From Alphaproteobacteria bacterium (GTDB lineage: Bacteria > Pseudomonadota > Alphaproteobacteria > SHVV01), in assembly GCA_009694095.1 (NCBI GenBank), contig SHVV01000009.1, positions 1-34,331 of the forward strand: 34,331 nt of DNA. The letters run 5' to 3'. How positions within the stretch are numbered: the first letter of the stretch is position 1; each line of letters begins with the position of its first letter. Positions 25,922 to 33,480 of the stretch are shown here, piece after piece. The position numbers were made by a program, and so were the translations under genes. The notes under the pieces were generated by a model. That model saw nothing but the letters and a program-made list of their open reading frames with translations. It made no database searches and was not told where the DNA came from.

Positions 25922-26320
25922 CTATTTATCGGTGACGACAACAGTGCCGTCGACGACCTTGACCGGCACTGCGGACAAATAATGCCCGTGGCAGGGTCCG
26001 GCGACGCAGCGACCATCGTCGATGCGAAAGATCGCGCCGTGCATAGCACAGATGATGAATTGGTCGTCTTCGGTCAGGAATTCACCCGGCTTCCAGTCGA
26101 GCGGGCCGTGAACGTGGGGGCAGTCGTTGGCGTAAGAAAACAACTCCGCGCCGCGCCGCAATATAAACATGCGGTACTGCTCGAAACCCTTGCCGAAGTG
26201 GAATGTTTTAGTCCCGCCGTCGGCGATATCGTCGATGCGACACAATATGTGGCCGGGCTGCGGTCGGTTGACTTCGCGCGCCTGCAGAGGATTGAGCGCC
26301 ACCGGTTCCTCGTCGCTCAT
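25922..26320 (-). CDS. Small Rieske [2Fe-2S] protein, copy 1
   Basis: A 132-residue protein with one Rieske domain. Ligands are in DCPHVHGPLDW (C67, H69) and ICAMHGAIFR (C91, H94). The extra pair C105/C110 lies in GRCVAGPCHGH. Residues 25-125 line up with the next gene (DIADGGT / DIPDGGT, RRGAELFSY / RKGAELIAY, GEFLT), showing that the two are paralogs. No membrane segment is seen. ATG 26320 follows the EVE-domain stop after 1 nt with GGAG upstream. No partner oxygenase or reductase subunit is nearby, so its redox partner is unknown. Confidence 0.9.
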   Translation of the reverse strand: MSDEEPVALNPLQAREVNRPQPGHILCRIDDIADGGTKTFHFGKGFEQYRMFILRRGAELFSYANDCPHVHGPLDWKPGEFLTEDDQFIICAMHGAIFRIDDGRCVAGPCHGHYLSAVPVKVVDGTVVVTDK

Positions 26321-26321
26321 A

Positions 26322-26726
26322 TCAGTCTCCGCCCATTTTGCAGATCAGCTCCCACGCCGCGTCATCGATCGGCATCACCGATAGTCGCGACTGCCGCACG
26401 AGCGCCAGGTGATTCAGTTTCGCCTCGGCCTTGATCGAGGCGAGCGACACCGGCTTTTTCATCAGCTTGAGCGTCTTGACGTCGACCATGCCGAAGCGGC
26501 CGCTCGCATCGCTCGGGTCCGGATAATAGGCTCGTGCAACACTGACGATGCCGACGATTTTTCGGTCTTCACCCGAGTGGTAGAAAAAACACCGATCGCC
26601 GATCGCCATCTTCTTCATGTTGGCGGCCGCCTGGAAATTGCGCACGCCATTCCAAGGTTCGACGCCCTTTTTGACTTGATCGTCCCAAGAGTAGGTCGAC
26701 GGCTCGGTTTTCATCAGCCAGTACAC
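26322..26726 (-). CDS. EVE domain-containing protein
   Basis: A 134-residue protein made of a single EVE domain, a PUA-like fold that in characterised relatives recognises modified bases in nucleic acid. Visible family wording is YWLMKTEPSTYSWDD at the N-terminus, WNGVRNFQAAANMKKMAIGD, FFYHSGEDRKIVGIV and the ending LVRQSRLSVMPID. GTG 26724-26726 is my preferred start because it gives the usual one or two residues before YWLMK, with GGAG 11 nt upstream. An in-frame GTG at 26738 would add four residues. It is followed directly by the Rieske pair. Confidence 0.9.
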   Translation of the reverse strand: MYWLMKTEPSTYSWDDQVKKGVEPWNGVRNFQAAANMKKMAIGDRCFFYHSGEDRKIVGIVSVARAYYPDPSDASGRFGMVDVKTLKLMKKPVSLASIKAEAKLNHLALVRQSRLSVMPIDDAAWELICKMGGD

Positions 26727-26792
26727 GATCGAACCCACTCCGGTGTTTCGCCGGGCGCACTGTAAACTACGGCCTCGGCCGATTCCAAGCGT

Positions 26793-27833
26793 TCAGCACA
26801 AGCGCTCGACGAGCCGATCGGTCCCTTCGTGCTTCAGCGGCCGCGCGAGCAGGGCGGCGATTGCCTCATCGATCGAGGCATCGCGGTCGACCACCGCATG
26901 AACAGCCTCGACGATCGGCATATCGACGCCGAGCACGGCGGCTCGTTGGATGACGGCGCGCGCGGTGGCGACACCCTCGGCCACTGATTTTTTGCCGCGC
27001 GTGAAATCCGCTGCGCTCTGGCCACGCCCGAGGGCGACGCCGAGCGAATAGTTGCGCGACATTGGGCCAGTGCAGGTCAGCACGAGATCTCCCAAACCGG
27101 AGAGCCCCATGAGCGTTGCTTCTTCGGCGCCGAGAGCGCGGCCAAAACGCAGCATCTCAGCCAATCCACGCGTGATGAGCGCCGCGCGCGCATTGTCGCC
27201 GAGCTCGCGCCCGGCGACGATGCCGCAGGCGATCGCCAGCACGTTCTTGACGGCACCGCCGACTTGGGTACCGATGAGGTCGCGGCCGAGGTAGGGTCGG
27301 AAAGTTCGCGTGCTCAATAGCTCGATCAGCACCGCGCCGGCCGCCTCGTCGGCACAGGCGAGCGTCGCTGCGGTCGGTTTTCCGGCCGCGACTTCGGTGG
27401 CAAATGTGGGCCCGGACAAGACCGCCGGAACGGCGTCCGGCAAACACGCGGCGACGATCTCCGACATTAGCGCACCGGTAGACGCCTCGACCCCTTTGGC
27501 GCAAATCGCGATCCGCGTTCCGGGCGCCAAGCGACCGGCGAGAGCGCCGACAGTGGCGCGCAAATACTGGGCCGGTGTCGTGAGAAAAATAGTGGTATTC
27601 GTCGCGACGTCGGCGATCCGGTCGGTTGCCGCAAGGGACGGCGCCAACGCCACGCCGGGGAGAAAATCCGGATTCTGGTGGGTCCGGTTGATGGCGTCGA
27701 CGACGTCGGCTTCGCGCGCCCACAGAAAAACGTCGTGGCCGTTCATGGCGACCAATTGGGCGATCGCGGTACCCCAGGCGCCGCCACCGATCACGCCGAC
27801 CGCGGTCACGCGAGCGCCCCCGTCGGACGACAC
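26793..27833 (-). CDS. gpsA: NAD(P)+-dependent glycerol-3-phosphate dehydrogenase
   Basis: A 346-residue enzyme that makes sn-glycerol 3-phosphate from dihydroxyacetone phosphate for phospholipid synthesis. It shows the NAD(P)-binding GVIGGGAWGTAIAQ (13-26), CAKGVEASTG, LSGPTFATEVAAGKPTA, and the catalytic-lysine helix GGAVKNVLAIACGIVAG. GLGDLVLTCTGPMSRNYSLG in the C-terminal domain is the other family signature. Length is normal. It lies 25 nt after the ABM-domain gene, in line with tsaD, a common alphaproteobacterial neighbourhood. Confidence 0.96.
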   Translation of the reverse strand: MSSDGGARVTAVGVIGGGAWGTAIAQLVAMNGHDVFLWAREADVVDAINRTHQNPDFLPGVALAPSLAATDRIADVATNTTIFLTTPAQYLRATVGALAGRLAPGTRIAICAKGVEASTGALMSEIVAACLPDAVPAVLSGPTFATEVAAGKPTAATLACADEAAGAVLIELLSTRTFRPYLGRDLIGTQVGGAVKNVLAIACGIVAGRELGDNARAALITRGLAEMLRFGRALGAEEATLMGLSGLGDLVLTCTGPMSRNYSLGVALGRGQSAADFTRGKKSVAEGVATARAVIQRAAVLGVDMPIVEAVHAVVDRDASIDEAIAALLARPLKHEGTDRLVERLC

Positions 27834-27858
27834 TTCGCGAAGCGCCTGCGAAGACTCG

Positions 27859-28173
27859 TCATTTGGTCCGGTCGGCCAAGGAGTAATCGCGGACCACTTC
27901 AGTGACCCGGATGCGGAAGTCGGCGAAAATCTCGGACTTGCCGCGCGACTGCGCGGCCCGGTGCGCGGTCTGATCGCGCCATGCCTTGACGGCGGCTTCG
28001 TCCCGCCAGGTCGAAATCGATAGGTATTTGTTTGGGGTCGCGAGGCTTTGAAAGCGTTCGACGCTGATAAAACCCGGAATGTGATCGAGCTCGCTTTTCA
28101 ACGCGCCCGCCAGCGCGAAGTAATCGTCCGACTTTCCAGGTTTCATCTCGACTTCAAATATAACGACCATCAT
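27859..28173 (-). CDS. Antibiotic biosynthesis monooxygenase (ABM)-domain protein
   Basis: A 104-residue dimeric alpha-beta barrel (ferredoxin-like) protein of the ABM superfamily. Recognisable parts are MMVVIFEVEMKPGKSDDYFA, the helix ending in IPGFISVERFQS, and YLSISTWRDEAAVKAWRDQTA with HRAAQSRGK. Most members are cofactor-free monooxygenases or proteins of unknown role; the substrate here is unknown. The start is one of two adjacent ATG codons (28173 or 28170). It lies between tsaD (26 nt upstream) and gpsA on the same strand and is probably cotranscribed with them. Confidence 0.87.
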   Translation of the reverse strand: MMVVIFEVEMKPGKSDDYFALAGALKSELDHIPGFISVERFQSLATPNKYLSISTWRDEAAVKAWRDQTAHRAAQSRGKSEIFADFRIRVTEVVRDYSLADRTK

Positions 28174-28199
28174 GACCCACCCCGCGACGACCGATGCTA

Positions 28200-29240
28200 T
28201 CAGGCTTTAGCGCCGGGAGCCGCCGCCGGATCGAGCGGCCAGCGCGCGCGCGCCGGCGCCGCCAAGGTATCGAGCCGATTGTCCTTGATCCGTTCGATGC
28301 CAGCCCATGCAACCATCGTCGCATTGTCGGTGCAAAGCCTGGGTGGCGGGATCGCGAGCCGGACGCCGGCTTCCGCAGCGAGCCGTTCGATCCGCGTCCG
28401 CAGGTATTGATTGGCGGCGACGCCGCCAGCAACCACCAACGTCGGCGTCGCGGGTCCCCAATCGCGGTAAAGAGCGAGCGCCTGGCGGGTTCGATCGCAA
28501 AGAACATCGCCGACCGCCTTTTGGAACGAGGCGGCAAGGTCGCGGATCTCATCAGGCACCAATCGCCCCTTGGCACGGACCAGATGCATCACCGCCGTCT
28601 TAAGGCCGGCGAACGAAAAATCACAGCCGGCGCGCCCGATCAACGGGCGCGGCAACGAGAATCGTCTCGCATCGCCGCCAACGGCTGCTGCTTCCAGCGC
28701 CGGTCCCCCCGGGTAACCCAGGCCCAACATTTTTGCCACCTTGTCGAACGCCTCACCGACGGCGTCGTCGATCGTCGTTCCGAGGCGACGGTAACGTCCG
28801 ACCCCTTCGACCACCAGGAGTTGGCAATGACCACCCGAAATGAGGAGCACAAGATAGGGGAACGCAACCTCGCCGAGTAAGCGCGGCGAAAGTGCATGCG
28901 CTTCGAGATGGTTGACGGCGGCGAACCGGCAGGCGTGAACCGCGGCAATCGCCTTGGCGGTCATCAGCCCGACAATCACGCCGCCGATCAAGCCCGGCCC
29001 GGCGGTTGCGGCGACCCCGCCGAGATCGGCGAAGCCGATGCTCGCTTCTTGCATAACGCGCTCGATGAGGTGGTCGAGGTGATCGATATGGCTGCGCGCG
29101 GCAAGCTCGGGGACGACACCGCCGAAGGGGCGGTGATCGTCGATCTGCGACAACACGGCCTCGGCGAGAACGCGGCGGTCGTCGGTGACGAGCGCCGCGG
29201 CGGTTTCATCGCAACTCGTTTCAATTCCCAAGACGATCAT
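28200..29240 (-). CDS. tsaD: tRNA N6-threonylcarbamoyladenosine transferase subunit TsaD
   Basis: A 346-residue ASKHA-fold enzyme that transfers the threonylcarbamoyl group to A37 of ANN-decoding tRNAs, with TsaB and TsaE. It starts with the family signature MIVLGIETSCDETAAALV and has the metal-binding NHLEAHALSPRL (H111, H115), LLISGGHCQL, LGTTIDDAVGEAFDKVAKML and the C-terminal LCTDNATMVAWAG. ATG 29240 is chosen since it begins exactly at the conserved N-terminus. The open frame continues to 29696, but that part is antisense to hemC and has no family similarity. It is divergent from hemC, 87 nt apart. Confidence 0.95.
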   Translation of the reverse strand: MIVLGIETSCDETAAALVTDDRRVLAEAVLSQIDDHRPFGGVVPELAARSHIDHLDHLIERVMQEASIGFADLGGVAATAGPGLIGGVIVGLMTAKAIAAVHACRFAAVNHLEAHALSPRLLGEVAFPYLVLLISGGHCQLLVVEGVGRYRRLGTTIDDAVGEAFDKVAKMLGLGYPGGPALEAAAVGGDARRFSLPRPLIGRAGCDFSFAGLKTAVMHLVRAKGRLVPDEIRDLAASFQKAVGDVLCDRTRQALALYRDWGPATPTLVVAGGVAANQYLRTRIERLAAEAGVRLAIPPPRLCTDNATMVAWAGIERIKDNRLDTLAAPARARWPLDPAAAPGAKA

Positions 29241-29309
29241 TCGGGTGGCATGCTTTCGGTCGACGGCGGACGCCCGAGGCTCTAGCATCGGCCCCGGCGT
29301 CTGACAACA

Positions 29310-29323
29310 AACCCGCGCGGGTT
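29310..29323. promoter_or_regulatory. Perfect 14-bp palindrome before hemC
   Basis: AACCCGCGCGGGTT is a perfect inverted repeat in the 87-nt tsaD-hemC divergent region. It ends 4 nt before the hemC ATG, where a ribosome-binding site would be expected, and no ordinary Shine-Dalgarno is visible. It could be an operator for a dimeric regulator or an RNA hairpin that controls hemC translation. GC-rich palindromes also occur by chance in this base composition. Confidence 0.4.
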
Positions 29324-29327
29324 CGCA

Positions 29328-30251
29328 ATGGTTCGACGGTTTCGCATCGGAACGCGCGGCAGTCCGCTTGCGTTGATTCAGACCGAGCTCGTGAAGAAAG
29401 CGCTGTTGGCGCAACGGCCCGACCTCGCCGATCGGCTCGAAATCGTCATCGTCAAGACTAGCGGCGATCTCATTCAGGATCGGCCGCTTGCCGAAGTTGG
29501 CGGCAAAGGTCTGTTCGCTAAGGAAATCGAAGAAGGGCTCGCGGCCGAATCGCTCGATTTCGCGGTCCACTCGGTCAAGGACATGGAGACCAAGCTCCCG
29601 GCGGGTCTTGTGCTCGCGGCGACGCTGCCGCGCGAGGACGCGCGCGATGTCCTGATCGCGCCGGGTGTCGACTCGATCGCCGCGCTCGCCCTGCATGCAA
29701 CCATTGGAACCTCCTCGCTTCGCCGCCAGGCGCAGCTTTTGGCGCTCCGACCGGACCTGCGCATCGTCATGCTGCGTGGCAACGTCGAGACGCGGCTGCG
29801 TAAGATCGTCGATGGCGCTGCTTCAGCGACGTTGCTGGCGTTAGCTGGATTGCGTCGCCTTGGCCGGCTCGAGCCAAGCGCTACTCCCTTGACGCACGAG
29901 GAAATGCTGCCGGCCGTTGGCCAAGGCGCGGTCGGAATCGAGTGCCGCAGCGATGACGACGACGTGCTGAGACTACTGCAGCTCATCGATGACCGGGCGA
30001 CGAGCGCCGCTATCGCAGCCGAGCGCGCGATGCTGGCGGCGCTCGACGGTTCATGCCGGACGCCGATTGCCGGCTATGCGTCGCTTGTCGGCGAACAGCT
30101 CATCCTCACCGGCCTTATCGCCCGCGCCGACGGCACTGGGCTCGTTCGCGCGCGACGCGAAGGACCGGCGAACGCTTCGATCGATATCGGCCGCGCGCTC
30201 GGCGATGAGCTTCGCGGGCGGGCGGTGCCCGGCGTGCTCGCCGGCGGATGA
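29328..30251 (+). CDS. hemC: Hydroxymethylbilane synthase (porphobilinogen deaminase)
   Basis: A 307-residue enzyme of tetrapyrrole synthesis that joins four porphobilinogens into hydroxymethylbilane. It shows RIGTRGSPLALIQTELV at the start, the catalytic aspartate D85 in AVHSVKDMETKLP, TSSLRRQAQLLALRPDL with RGNVETRL, and the dipyrromethane-cofactor cysteine C243 in LDGSCRTPIAGYA. Length is normal. It is the first gene of hemC-hemD-mitofilin-hemY; the hemD start overlaps its stop. Confidence 0.96.
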   Translation: MVRRFRIGTRGSPLALIQTELVKKALLAQRPDLADRLEIVIVKTSGDLIQDRPLAEVGGKGLFAKEIEEGLAAESLDFAVHSVKDMETKLPAGLVLAATLPREDARDVLIAPGVDSIAALALHATIGTSSLRRQAQLLALRPDLRIVMLRGNVETRLRKIVDGAASATLLALAGLRRLGRLEPSATPLTHEEMLPAVGQGAVGIECRSDDDDVLRLLQLIDDRATSAAIAAERAMLAALDGSCRTPIAGYASLVGEQLILTGLIARADGTGLVRARREGPANASIDIGRALGDELRGRAVPGVLAGG

Positions 30252-30970
30252 TGCGCATTCTCCTCACCCGACCGCGCGCCGACGCTGTCGAGCTGGCGGC
30301 CGAGCTTGCCCGGCGTGGCCACGAAACGTTGCTGCAGCCGCTGATGGAGATCGAGCCACGTACTGGCGTGACAATTGACTTTTCCGACGCTCAAGCGGTG
30401 CTGGCAACCAGTGCGAATGGGGTGCGGGCGATCGCCGCCGCGACCTCGGCGCGCGAAATCGCGCTTTACGCCGTCGGTGATGCAACGGCGCGTGCGGCGC
30501 GAGCCGTTGGTTTCACCCGCGTCGTGAGCGCGGCCGGCGACGTCAATGCTCTCGCCCGGCGCGTAACGGACGACCTCGATCCGACTGCCGGGCGGCTTAT
30601 CCATGTCGCCGCGAGCGAAATCGCGGGCGAGCTACAAGCCGACTTGGGACGCCAAGGCTTTACCGTCGAGCGAGTCACTCTCTACACCGCCAAGCCCGCG
30701 ACAACGCTGGCGGGCGAGGTCAAGACGGCGCTAAGGAACAACGAGATCGACGCGGCGCTCTTTTTCTCTCCGCGTACGGCGCGAACGTTTGCTAAGCTCA
30801 CGACCGAGGCGGGGTTGGTGTCATCGTGCCGCTTGATCGTCGCCGTTTGCCTGAGCGCGGCGGTCGCAGGCGCGCTGCAAGCAGTCCCGTGGCGCTTGAT
30901 CGCAGTTGCCGTAAGACCTGATCAGGCGGCGCTTTTGACGGCGCTCGACGTGTTTCAAGAACGAAGGTGA
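30248..30970 (+). CDS. hemD: Uroporphyrinogen-III synthase
   Basis: A 240-residue protein that closes and inverts ring D to make uroporphyrinogen III. Sequence conservation in this family is low, but the two-lobed layout is visible: MRILLTRPRADAVELAAELA, ATSANGVRAIAAATS, YAVGDATARAARAVGFT, LIHVAASEIAGELQADL, FFSPRTARTFAKL. The ATG at 30248 overlaps the hemC stop (ATGATG/TGA), so the two are probably coupled. It is followed 6 nt later by the mitofilin-like gene. Confidence 0.92.
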   Translation: MMRILLTRPRADAVELAAELARRGHETLLQPLMEIEPRTGVTIDFSDAQAVLATSANGVRAIAAATSAREIALYAVGDATARAARAVGFTRVVSAAGDVNALARRVTDDLDPTAGRLIHVAASEIAGELQADLGRQGFTVERVTLYTAKPATTLAGEVKTALRNNEIDAALFFSPRTARTFAKLTTEAGLVSSCRLIVAVCLSAAVAGALQAVPWRLIAVAVRPDQAALLTALDVFQERR

Positions 30971-30976
30971 GATCGG

Positions 30977-32041
30977 TTGCCGGACAACGATTCCGTCATT
31001 GACGCGTCCATCGTGGACGAAACACCCGAGCCGAGCCGGAAAAAAGGCGAGCCGCGCTCAACTCGGCGCATCGCGTGGGCGTTCCTCCTCGTCATCTTAG
31101 CCGTTGTTTTCGTCGCCGGATTTTTTGTCGCCGAGACCTACCGCTCGAGATCGAACCGATCGGTCGGCGGCGACGACGCGCGCACGACTGCTCTCGATTC
31201 GAAGTCCGAAAAATCCGAGCCGGCGGCTCCCGGCGTTGCGCCCACGCCCCGCGAACAACCGGCCGCGCCCGCAGCGACCAAACCTATCGTCAATTCGGTC
31301 GCACTCACCGACGGCAACGAGGCGGCCATGTCGGAAGAGCTTCGCGCCCGACTCGACCAGCTCGATACCCGCCTGGCGGCGGCCAAGCGTCTGGGTTCGG
31401 CCGAGAAATTGGCGGCGCTCGGTGATGAAATTCGCCGCACCGATGATCGTTTGAGCGCGCTAGAGCAGCAGGTGTTGATTCTCGTCCGCGACCTAGCGCG
31501 GAGCGAACCAGGCCGGATCGCGCTTTTGCTCGCAGCGAGCGATTTACGCGTCGCCGTCAAAGCCGGTCTTTACGCAACCGAGCTTGCGGCCGTGGCGACG
31601 CTGGTCGAAAGGAGCGTGCTGCGCGACGATGCGAACGTCCGCGAAGCGCTGGCAACACTTGCCCAACGTCGCGAACTCGGCCTCGCGACACCGGCGCAGC
31701 TTCGCGCCCGATTTGGCCAACTCGCTGGAGCGATCGCCACCGCGCGTAACGCGGAAGGCTCTTGGATCGATCGTGCGTGGCAGCGCGCCGCCACGATCGT
31801 CACCGTCCGGCGCACCGGCGACGCCGCGGTCAAGGACAGCGAGGTGCGAGTCGCCCTCGCCGAACGCCGGCTTGACGCCGGCGATGTTTCCGGCGCGCAT
31901 GCCGAGCTCGCCGGGTTAGCCCCCGCAGCGCGGGCGATCGCCCAACCCTGGCTCGACGAAGCAGCGGCGCGCGTAATGGCGGAACGGGCAAGCGCCGGCC
32001 TTTACGCTCGTCTCGTGCGCTATGCCGCCGGGGAAACTTAA
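30977..32041 (+). CDS. Mitofilin (Mic60)-like inner-membrane protein
   Basis: A 354-residue protein with an N-terminal cytoplasmic segment (1-30), one membrane helix (about 32-53, AWAFLLVILAVVFVAGFFVA), a Ser/Pro/Ala-rich linker (60-110), a coiled-coil-prone region (about 113-170, LRARLDQLDTRLAAAKRL) and an Ala-rich helical C-terminal domain (200-350). Position between hemD and hemY, with this layout, is that of the alphaproteobacterial homolog of mitochondrial Mic60, which shapes intracytoplasmic or cristae membranes. The start is TTG 30977, with AAGGTGA upstream. Recognition relies on context and architecture, as primary similarity is weak. Confidence 0.8.
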   Translation: MPDNDSVIDASIVDETPEPSRKKGEPRSTRRIAWAFLLVILAVVFVAGFFVAETYRSRSNRSVGGDDARTTALDSKSEKSEPAAPGVAPTPREQPAAPAATKPIVNSVALTDGNEAAMSEELRARLDQLDTRLAAAKRLGSAEKLAALGDEIRRTDDRLSALEQQVLILVRDLARSEPGRIALLLAASDLRVAVKAGLYATELAAVATLVERSVLRDDANVREALATLAQRRELGLATPAQLRARFGQLAGAIATARNAEGSWIDRAWQRAATIVTVRRTGDAAVKDSEVRVALAERRLDAGDVSGAHAELAGLAPAARAIAQPWLDEAAARVMAERASAGLYARLVRYAAGET

Positions 32042-32043
32042 GC

Positions 32044-33480
32044 GTGATCCGTTTTGCCTTCGGATTCTTGATCGTCGCCGCCATCGCTGGCTTCATCGCG
32101 TGGCTGGCCGGCATCTCGGGGACCGTTTCGATCGACATTGGCGACTATCGAATGGAGTCATCGCTCCTCGCCGCATTCGCAGCACTTGCGATCGTAGCCG
32201 CTGTCAGCGGCTCCCTGGCTCGGCTGTATGGTTGGTTTCGAACCGGACCGCGGCGGTTCCTCGCGGCCCGCGCCGCTGAGCGCCATCGGCGCGGTCTGCG
32301 GGCGTTGACCCAGGGCTTTACCGCCGTCGGGGCCGGCAATGCTGCGATCGCAAAGAAGATGGCACGTCGCGCTGAAGCCCTGCTCGACGAGCCGGCGCTG
32401 ACGCTGCTGCTGTCGGCGCAAGCGGCGCAGCTGGCAAACGATGACGTTGCGGCGCAACGGCAGTTTCAGGCCATGCTCGAGCGGCCGGAAACCGAGTTTC
32501 TCGGCGTCCGCGGACTTCTCGCCCAAGCCGAGCGCGCCGGCGACTCCGAGCGAGCTCTCGCACTAGCCCGGCGCGCGTTCAAGACCGCGCCGAATTCACC
32601 GTTCGCAGTGACGACCTTGGTCGCGCTCGAGGCCAAGACCGGCCATTGGGCGAACGTCGACTCGCTGCTGCGCGCGCGTGCCGTTTCATCGGCCTACGAG
32701 CCGGAGGAAGCGCGCAAGCTGGCGACGGTCGCCAAGTATGAGCGCGCGATCGAGGCCGAAGACAAAGGGCTTTCCGAGGCCGCGTTGGCGCTCGCGCGCG
32801 AAGCTCACACGCTGAGCCCTTCGTTCATTCCGGGCGCCGTCGCTTACGCGCGAGTGGTGGCTGCGCTCGGCCGCGAGCGAGCGGCACGCGCGGCGATTCG
32901 TGTTACCTGGCGGCGCAACCCGCACCCCTCGCTCGTGCCGGCGTTACGCGCCGTCGCTCCTTCCGAACCGCCGGATGCTTTTCTCCGCCGGGTGGACAAG
33001 CTGGTCGAGTTCAACGTCGATCACCTTGAGAGCCGCATCGCGGTCGCAGAGGCCGCCGCCGCCGCTGGCGCCGCCGATCGGGCTCGTCGGGCGCTGGCAC
33101 CACTGGCCGAGGACCCGTCCGCCAGCGCGATCGACGCGCGCGTCTGCACCATGATGACTTCGCTTGAGGAAGCGGCCGGCGCACCGGCGGCGGCAGCGGC
33201 CTGGCGGACGCGCCTGCACGCGGCGGCGGCCCGGATCGGATTTACGTGCGGATCTTGCGATGCGCCCCAAGACACCTATCGCTCGATCTGCGCCACCTGC
33301 GGCGCGGTGGCTTCGCTCGATGCTTTTGCCGGGAGCGAAACCGTCGAGCGCCGAGGCCTGCTGCCCGGATTCCTGGCCCGCTTGTTCGCACCGTCCGCGA
33401 CGGCACCGGCCGCAACCGAATCCGGTCGATCGGCCGGAGTTCAGGGCCGAAGAGTCAACACACCGTCCCGAACTTCATAA
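32044..33480 (+). CDS. HemY-like TPR membrane protein
   Basis: A 478-residue protein of the HemY_N family. It has two N-terminal membrane helices (about 4-24 and 41-60), the conserved FRTGPRRFLAARAAERHRRG, and then TPR-like helical repeats (about 80-395). The C-terminus carries a zinc-ribbon-like pair CGSC and CATC (C402, C405, C416, C419), seen in alphaproteobacterial members. It is not protoporphyrinogen oxidase; the gene name only reflects linkage to hem genes and its role is unclear. GTG 32044 follows the mitofilin stop after 2 nt. Its last 40 nt overlap the convergent protease gene. Confidence 0.88.
   Translation: MIRFAFGFLIVAAIAGFIAWLAGISGTVSIDIGDYRMESSLLAAFAALAIVAAVSGSLARLYGWFRTGPRRFLAARAAERHRRGLRALTQGFTAVGAGNAAIAKKMARRAEALLDEPALTLLLSAQAAQLANDDVAAQRQFQAMLERPETEFLGVRGLLAQAERAGDSERALALARRAFKTAPNSPFAVTTLVALEAKTGHWANVDSLLRARAVSSAYEPEEARKLATVAKYERAIEAEDKGLSEAALALAREAHTLSPSFIPGAVAYARVVAALGRERAARAAIRVTWRRNPHPSLVPALRAVAPSEPPDAFLRRVDKLVEFNVDHLESRIAVAEAAAAAGAADRARRALAPLAEDPSASAIDARVCTMMTSLEEAAGAPAAAAAWRTRLHAAAARIGFTCGSCDAPQDTYRSICATCGAVASLDAFAGSETVERRGLLPGFLARLFAPSATAPAATESGRSAGVQGRRVNTPSRTS

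Noticed and set aside
28194-28880. 228-codon plus-strand ORF opposite tsaD
   Set aside because: It is a shadow of tsaD caused by high GC at third positions; no recognisable domain.
29241-29696. N-terminal extension of tsaD by about 150 codons
   Set aside because: It is antisense to hemC, has no TsaD similarity, and the family begins exactly at ATG 29240.
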